From IMG/VR virus record IMGVR_UViG_3300005436_000024, positions 1 through 34,282 of that record: 34,282 bases of DNA. One strand, written 5' to 3'. Of this stretch, positions 29,938-34,282 are shown piece after piece. A program made the position numbers and the translations under genes. Source of the stretch: a virus. Position 1 is the stretch's first letter. Each line of letters opens with the position of its first letter. The notes below the pieces were generated by a model that made no database searches, had not been told where the DNA came from, and saw only the letters and a list, made by a program, of their open reading frames with translations.

Positions 29938-30628
29938 TACTCAATACATTCCGATGCTGGGGCTTCTTCTCCGAATTGAGGCCCAACCAGCGGAGGCGAT
30001 CGAGGGCGTTGCGATAGAGGGTGTGGACGGTTTGTGGCCGCCAGCCGAGGTCCTGCGCAATCGTCTCGAGATCGGGATTGTAGAGCCAGGTGCGCATAAC
30101 GGCTCGCTCGCCGGCGGACAGTTGCGCCCGCTCGAGCACGAGCTCTATTCCGTCCCCGAGTCGCTCGGCGGCAAGGTCTGACGCGATGCCCGGCGCCGCG
30201 GCGAGCTCGAGCGCATAGGTGTCGTGCCAGTCCAGCGCCGGCGGCGCCGGCGGATCCAGCAGTGCGATGTCCCCGAACTCGATGAGAGGCAACTCCGCGG
30301 CCGCCGCACCGGCGATCTTCCACTCGGCCACGAGCAGGTCTTGGGCGAGCAGCGGCCAGTTGGAGTGAAAGGCCGTGCTAGAGGGCCACTGCTGCAGCGG
30401 CCCAGGGTGGCCTGGGCGGTGCACCTCGTGCCTCTGCCAGACGGCGTCACTGAACGCCTGGAGATGGATATTCCGGGTCTTGGTCAAGCGATAGCCGGCT
30501 TTCGGCTCCGGATCGATGCCGCGGATACCCCAATCAGCCAGACGGACCACCACCAGCGCGAGTGCCGGTGCCAGGCGAGAAAGGCCCAGCGATGGCAGCG
30601 AGTTCCATCGCACCGCGATTGCTTGCAT
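29849..30628 (-). CDS. Protein with sigma region 4-like HTH (split sigma partner)
   Basis: 259 residues from ATG 30626-30628, just after the RusA stop. Residues 1-110 form a domain of unknown family (FSDAVWQRHEVHRPGHPGPL). Residues 165-216 are a sigma region 4-type HTH: LSAGERAVMRTWLYNPDLE then TIAQDLGWRPQTVHTLYRNA LDRLR, with the typical Ls..Er.vl....l..ia..Lg....tV....r.al.rLR spacing. No region 2 is present here; it is in the next gene, which this frame overlaps by 89 bases. The last 40 residues look unstructured. Alternatively an ArpU/RinA-type late activator acting alone. Confidence 0.65.
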   Translation of the reverse strand: MQAIAVRWNSLPSLGLSRLAPALALVVVRLADWGIRGIDPEPKAGYRLTKTRNIHLQAFSDAVWQRHEVHRPGHPGPLQQWPSSTAFHSNWPLLAQDLLVAEWKIAGAAAAELPLIEFGDIALLDPPAPPALDWHDTYALELAAAPGIASDLAAERLGDGIELVLERAQLSAGERAVMRTWLYNPDLETIAQDLGWRPQTVHTLYRNALDRLRWLGLNSEKKPQHRNVLSSGHADRARASHVPSLAGSRQRDHAHPRAG

Positions 30629-30633
30629 TCATG

Positions 30634-31056
30634 TCACTCACGGCCCACCTCCTCGGAGAGGTCAATCTCCCACGCCGGCGGCCCGACCAGCGCATAACGC
30701 TTAGAGCAGGCCACGCTGACCACCTGGCTGTCGTCCTTGAAGGCCACGCCATTGAGCGCGTCGAGCACCGTTTTCAAGTAATTGTCGACGTCCGGACGCG
30801 TGACCGGCAGAGCACTGTCACGTCGCTTCTTGGGGATCGATTGCGGCATCGCCAGCAGGGCTGTGATGGCAAGAGAGACTGGACCGACCCAGGCCTCGTG
30901 TTGCGGGAAGGTCTCACAGAACGTGGTCCGGATCCGCCATTCGGCATCCTTAGTCTTCGCCGGCGTGTAGATCCGCGCCTGCCCTCCACGAAAGCTCGCC
31001 CGCGGCCGTGCCTTAGCGACCGGATCCGTGACCACGCGGAAGGTGAGTCGGCTCAT
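30634..31056 (-). CDS. rusA: RusA-family Holliday junction resolvase
   Basis: 140 residues; the start overlaps the ATPase stop (ATGA). RusA features: VAKARPRASFRGGQARIYTP near the N-terminus, then RPDVDNYLKTVLDALNGVAF (catalytic Asp residues) and DDSQVVSVACSKRYA. It cuts four-way junctions made by replication and RecT recombination so that DNA can be packaged. Length is typical. Confidence 0.93.
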   Translation of the reverse strand: MSRLTFRVVTDPVAKARPRASFRGGQARIYTPAKTKDAEWRIRTTFCETFPQHEAWVGPVSLAITALLAMPQSIPKKRRDSALPVTRPDVDNYLKTVLDALNGVAFKDDSQVVSVACSKRYALVGPPAWEIDLSEEVGRE

Positions 31057-32825
31057 CGGACCGCGGCCTCCTCGAGGAAGAGCACGGGCTGCGCCACGAC
31101 CAGGCCTGGCGATGGGTAATCGATCAGCCCCAGCGAACGCAGCGCACCGAGATTGTTCGTGTACGCCGACGACGTCGACGAGGCCCCTGCCTTGTCGGCG
31201 AGCTCCGTCTTATCGGCAGGATGCGGCCACTGCTTGATCAGCTGCTGGAGGATCCGGACCTGAGGCCCGGGAAGGCGAGTGAAGAGCTGACGATGCAGCT
31301 CCTCGGATGTCTGCGGCAGATCCAGGTCCTCGCGCGCAGCCGAGCGGCCGGTATCGGTGAGGGCGACCAGGCCTGGTCCTGGATAGCTGACCAACCCCGC
31401 GGTGCGCAATGCACCGAGGTTGTTGGTGTACGCGGAGCTCTTCGGGCTGGCATCGGCGAGCAGCGCCAACTGCACCTTCTTCGCCTGCGGGATCCGGACC
31501 GACTCCAGCCAGAAGAGCGCGTCGATGATTCGCTGTTGTGGGCCGGTCGGCGAATGATGACCATTCGAATGCGACTCGACCATGCGGCCGGGTGAGGACT
31601 CCATCGTCCTGGCCGTCGGTAGCGGGGCCTGTCTCGGGCTGGTCCGCGTCCGGCTCAGGCTTCCCTCGACCTTCCGGTTAACGACCGGCTGCTCTGACTG
31701 AGCTAACCCGGCTGCCTGATCGAGCAGCATGTCGAGTACCTTGTGCACCTCGCCGGCGGCGCGACTGGCTGCCTGGATGCGTCGCACGAGATCGCGCGGA
31801 AGTACCTCGACGCGCTTCTCCACGATCTTTTCGCGGACCTCGACCTGCGGCTTTGCATCCTTGATGCGTTGATGCAACTGCTCCTCGAGCTCGCGGATCC
31901 GCTTGCGCAGTTCTCGGGGATCGTCGGCCTTCGCCTTCTCGATCGACCTGGCCAGCTGCTTGCGCAGTTTCTCCAGGTCGACGTCGGCGAGCTTCTTCGG
32001 CTCCGGTCGTTTCTCCCCGACCTTCGGCGTCGACGCGCTGTCGTAGGTGGCACGCCGGCGGACCTTGACCTTCTCGAGAATCTGCAGCCATTCCGGGCTC
32101 CAGATCCAGGCCGTGCCATCTGGCAGCTCGGGGAGTGTTGAAAGGATCGTCTGTCGCTCGTCGGCTCCAGCGTGATAGCGGATCCAGCTGTCGATCGCGT
32201 CGCGGTCCTGCGGTCCTGTCGTGCGATGCGCGATCAGCGTCTCGGCCTGGGTCGTGACGTCCTTGTTGACCTTGGCTGAGCGCTGGGTGATGAGGGTCGC
32301 GCCGATGCCTTCGCCGCGGCCCCACCGGACCAGGCGATCCATCTCGCCGAGCATCGCCTCCTCACCTTTGGCCGGCCGCTGCGGCACGAAGGCATCAGCT
32401 TCTTCGATGAAGACGTGGACGGGGACGCCGGCGTTCTTGTCGAGCAGGCGCTTGGCGAATGCGGCCACGAAGCGCGCGCGCTCGCCCACCGACCAGCCCT
32501 TGGTGCAGAGCACCATCGAGATCCGGTTCTCGATGAAGACGTCAGCCATGAGCTCGCCGGCGCTGGGCTCGAGAGGCAGGTCACCGTGCGCGCCGCCGAA
32601 GACGTAGACGCCGAGACCTGGACCGCTGCCATCGAAACTCGACTTCAGGCCGTACCAGTTGTCGAGCGGCGTCAGCACCACGATCGGCGCCACGCGATAC
32701 ATCTCCTCGGCGAGCACGGTCGCGGTGTTCGTCTTGCCCGAGCCGCGCTTGCCGAAGATCACGAACGTCTGCGTGATCGCGTCGACGGGCAGCTGCAGCT
32801 GGGGCGAGATGTTGAGCTTGCTCAA
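31053..32825 (-). CDS. HerA/DUF87-like ATPase with tandem C-terminal HTH-like repeats
   Basis: 590 residues; the start overlaps the preceding stop (ATGA). The ATPase domain (1-250) has Walker A FGKRGSGKTNT (about 24-34) and Walker B HVFIEEADAF (about 137-146), then RWGRGEGIGATLITQRSAK (sensor/arginine region), as in HerA/VirB4-type ring ATPases. A charged coiled coil spans about 280-345 and a Ser/Pro linker about 390-430. Two similar C-terminal modules follow, each containing SSAYTNNLGALR and a YP.PGLV end, probably winged helices. It may be the phage DNA translocase or helicase; no other helicase gene is visible. Confidence 0.85.
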   Translation of the reverse strand: MSKLNISPQLQLPVDAITQTFVIFGKRGSGKTNTATVLAEEMYRVAPIVVLTPLDNWYGLKSSFDGSGPGLGVYVFGGAHGDLPLEPSAGELMADVFIENRISMVLCTKGWSVGERARFVAAFAKRLLDKNAGVPVHVFIEEADAFVPQRPAKGEEAMLGEMDRLVRWGRGEGIGATLITQRSAKVNKDVTTQAETLIAHRTTGPQDRDAIDSWIRYHAGADERQTILSTLPELPDGTAWIWSPEWLQILEKVKVRRRATYDSASTPKVGEKRPEPKKLADVDLEKLRKQLARSIEKAKADDPRELRKRIRELEEQLHQRIKDAKPQVEVREKIVEKRVEVLPRDLVRRIQAASRAAGEVHKVLDMLLDQAAGLAQSEQPVVNRKVEGSLSRTRTSPRQAPLPTARTMESSPGRMVESHSNGHHSPTGPQQRIIDALFWLESVRIPQAKKVQLALLADASPKSSAYTNNLGALRTAGLVSYPGPGLVALTDTGRSAAREDLDLPQTSEELHRQLFTRLPGPQVRILQQLIKQWPHPADKTELADKAGASSTSSAYTNNLGALRSLGLIDYPSPGLVVAQPVLFLEEAAVR

Positions 32826-33664
32826 ACCGCTTCCACCTCGCGCATCGCGACAGCGGCCGTTTCGTTGATCCGGGGACGTTTCGATTCAGCCTTAGCTGCC
32901 TTAATTGTTTCGATCCATTCCTGGTGCTCGTCCTCGCTCATCGCGCGATGGCGACGGAGCATCAGCTCCTGAGCAGCTCCTCGCTCCCCAGGGCGCGCCC
33001 ATCGCTTCGCGTTGGCCGCGCGGATGGCCTCGAGCATCTTCTCCCGGCTTTTGCCCTTCCACGCGCCAGCGGCCTTGCTGGCGAGGCGCACGGTCTTGCG
33101 ATCGCGCTCGAGCTGAAGCATCAAGGGGCTCACCGGGCGCAGCGGACAGTCGGCTGTGTGGCAGAAACCACCCGGTTCGCACGCGAGACACATCAACGCG
33201 ACCGAGGCCTGGTGTTCTTCGAGACTGTGCAGGGAGACCTCGACGTCGGCGAGTAGGACCCTGATCCGCTTCCCGACGTCGCGTTTTATACGCGCACGCG
33301 GTTGCTCATCGATCGGGATCCGCAGTTTTTGCGTCACACGAAGGCAGAGCTCAGAGCAGTACTTCTTCGGACCAGCTCCTTCGTGGAGGAACGGTTTGCC
33401 ACAGCGCGCGCAGTGACCTGTCCGCGCCTCCCGCACGATGGCGAGCAACGTGTCATCACTGAGCGCTTCGGAGAGTCGTATCGCGGTCTTCAGCGTCGGC
33501 AGGTTGCGACCGTGGCGCCACTGCACGACAGCCGAGCGCGCTACGCCGGCGGCCTTGGCCAGGTTGTTCTGCCCGACCTGATGGCGCGTCATCGCGCGCG
33601 TCAAGGCATCTCCAAACCTGCGAGCTCCGATCAATCGCGGCGAGTCGGGATGGATCGCTCGCAT
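32822..33664 (-). CDS. XRE-type HTH protein with zinc knuckles
   Basis: 280 residues; the start overlaps the DUF6745 stop (TGATG). Residues 15-70 are an XRE HTH (NNLAKAAGVARSAVVQWRHG). A zinc site follows, GHCARCGKPFLHEGAGPKKY with CSELC (CxxC...CxxxC). A second cluster LMCLACEPGGFCHTADCPLR is a cysteine/His motif seen in other phage proteins. The C-terminal third is helical and basic (KGKSREKMLEAIRAANAKRW). Probably a DNA-binding regulator of the early operon; its target is unknown. Confidence 0.75.
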   Translation of the reverse strand: MRAIHPDSPRLIGARRFGDALTRAMTRHQVGQNNLAKAAGVARSAVVQWRHGRNLPTLKTAIRLSEALSDDTLLAIVREARTGHCARCGKPFLHEGAGPKKYCSELCLRVTQKLRIPIDEQPRARIKRDVGKRIRVLLADVEVSLHSLEEHQASVALMCLACEPGGFCHTADCPLRPVSPLMLQLERDRKTVRLASKAAGAWKGKSREKMLEAIRAANAKRWARPGERGAAQELMLRRHRAMSEDEHQEWIETIKAAKAESKRPRINETAAVAMREVEAV

Positions 33665-34282
33665 CAGCTCTCCAGAGCCGGCTGGTATTCCCCCTCGCTC
33701 ATGTCGAACGTCCAGGCCACCGCCTGCGGACAGCGCTTCATTGTCGGGGGCACGCGCAGGATGTACGACTTCCAGGATCCGTCTGGCTCGGGCGTGCTGT
33801 TGGTGACCTCGATCACCAGCAGCGGCTCGTCGCCTGGTTGGTCGACGCGCAGCAGCCGGCGCTGATGTCCGAGCTGATCTGTATCGCGATCGACGACCTT
33901 CGCCTTGACGCCAGCAAGGAAGCGGTCGACGCCGAGGCGCTCGACCATGACTCGCCGGACCTCGGCATTCGCCTCGGCGAGCACCCCGCGCGGATCCAGA
34001 GACTCAGGCTGCTCGATGACCTGTCGCGGCACGTGCACGCCGTGCCATGACCAAATGCCCCAGCCGTCGGGATACTGGATCGCAGCTCCACTCGCGCTGT
34101 GCAGCCGATGGCGATCGTCGCGCTCGAGCCGCATCGGTCGCTCGGTGAAGAGCACCAGGTCGGCGGTTGCCGGCCACCACCAGGTGCTCGTCGACCTCGC
34201 CACCTGCCGTAGGCCATCCACCGGCGCGATGTCGAAACCGCACGCGCGCTCGAAGAACTCGAGCCAGCTCAGCCACCACTCG
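33664..34282 (-). CDS. DUF6745 protein, C-terminal part (gene begins at 367 across the junction)
   Basis: Continuation of the junction-spanning DUF6745 gene; bases 34233-34282 are the redundant copy. The frame enters as EWWLSWLEFFERACGFDIAP and continues through the family's typical string: a TERPMRLERDD motif, RLHSASGAAIQYPDGWGIW, WHGVHVPRQVIEQPE, EANAEVRRVMVERLG, EVTNSTPEPDGSWK and AVAWTFDMSEGEYQPA. Read alone, the frame offers only an internal GTG at 34221 that would remove about 40% of the protein. Its stop overlaps the next gene's start (TGATG at 33662-33666), so it is translationally coupled to the HTH/zinc protein. Biochemical role unknown. Finding it in a phage early operon suggests a host-takeover or defence-related role, but that is inference only. 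Confidence 0.85.
   Translation of the reverse strand, partial: EWWLSWLEFFERACGFDIAPVDGLRQVARSTSTWWWPATADLVLFTERPMRLERDDRHRLHSASGAAIQYPDGWGIWSWHGVHVPRQVIEQPESLDPRGVLAEANAEVRRVMVERLGVDRFLAGVKAKVVDRDTDQLGHQRRLLRVDQPGDEPLLVIEVTNSTPEPDGSWKSYILRVPPTMKRCPQAVAWTFDMSEGEYQPALES
34233..34282. repeat. Terminal redundancy, right copy (circular contig overlap)
   Basis: Exact copy of bases 1-50. Joining the two copies restores one uninterrupted minus-strand gene of 311 or more codons. Confidence 0.95.

Noticed and set aside
29937-30323. 128-residue minus-strand frame overlapping the region 4-like gene
   Set aside because: Arg/Ala/His-rich shadow; the overlapping frame contains the HTH motif.
30534-30632. 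Short frame from ATG 30632 after the RusA stop
   Set aside because: Only 32 residues, Gly-rich and without a ribosome site at proper distance; the ATG at 30628 in the other frame gives the HTH protein.

Overview
The window is the complete genome of a temperate, HK97-type siphovirus (or an excised prophage), about 34.2 kb and GC-rich. Bases 1-50 are identical to 34233-34282, and one reading frame passes through that overlap without a break. The sequence is therefore a circular contig written out with a 50-base redundancy (unique length 34,232). The host cannot be read directly. High GC, DUF6745, an amidase endolysin with no visible spanin pair, and actinophage-like zinc and terminase proteins point to an actinobacterium or another GC-rich Gram-positive. 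The attachment site is the 3' part of a tRNA-Pro(TGG) gene.

Layout: only the tyrosine integrase (6392-7378) and one small gene after it (7415-7690) lie on the plus strand. Everything else is one leftward train of tightly overlapping genes. It starts at a candidate promoter near 6106-6136, crosses the contig junction, and ends at an intrinsic terminator at 7690-7719. The order from the promoter is: an HTH regulator; three small zinc-type proteins; YqaJ nuclease and RecT annealase; an Rmf/CrpP-like protein; a replication initiator with a GATCC repeat in its linker and a helicase-loader-like protein; a small beta-type protein; DUF6745 (spanning the junction); an HTH/zinc protein; a HerA-like ATPase; a RusA resolvase; and two adjacent genes that look like the separated region 4 and region 2 of a sigma factor.

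The late half follows: HNH nuclease, TerS, a hidden 49-residue membrane protein, TerL, portal, virion protein, prohead protease, major capsid, four small proline/lysine-rich or accessory proteins, connector and head-tail joining proteins, tail completion, major tail protein, tail assembly chaperone with a canonical CCCTTTA -1 frameshift site, tape measure, distal tail protein with a carbohydrate-binding-like insert, two minor tail proteins, amidase endolysin with SH3-like and collagen-like parts, a second HNH nuclease, and small membrane (holin-like) proteins.

The most unusual points are the split sigma-like pair at the early/late boundary, the DUF6745 gene rebuilt across the contig junction with its 9 x 12-bp repeat, a large terminase lacking the usual first nuclease aspartate, and strong hairpins just after both the capsid and the major tail genes. 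All family assignments come from reading the sequence; no database search was run.
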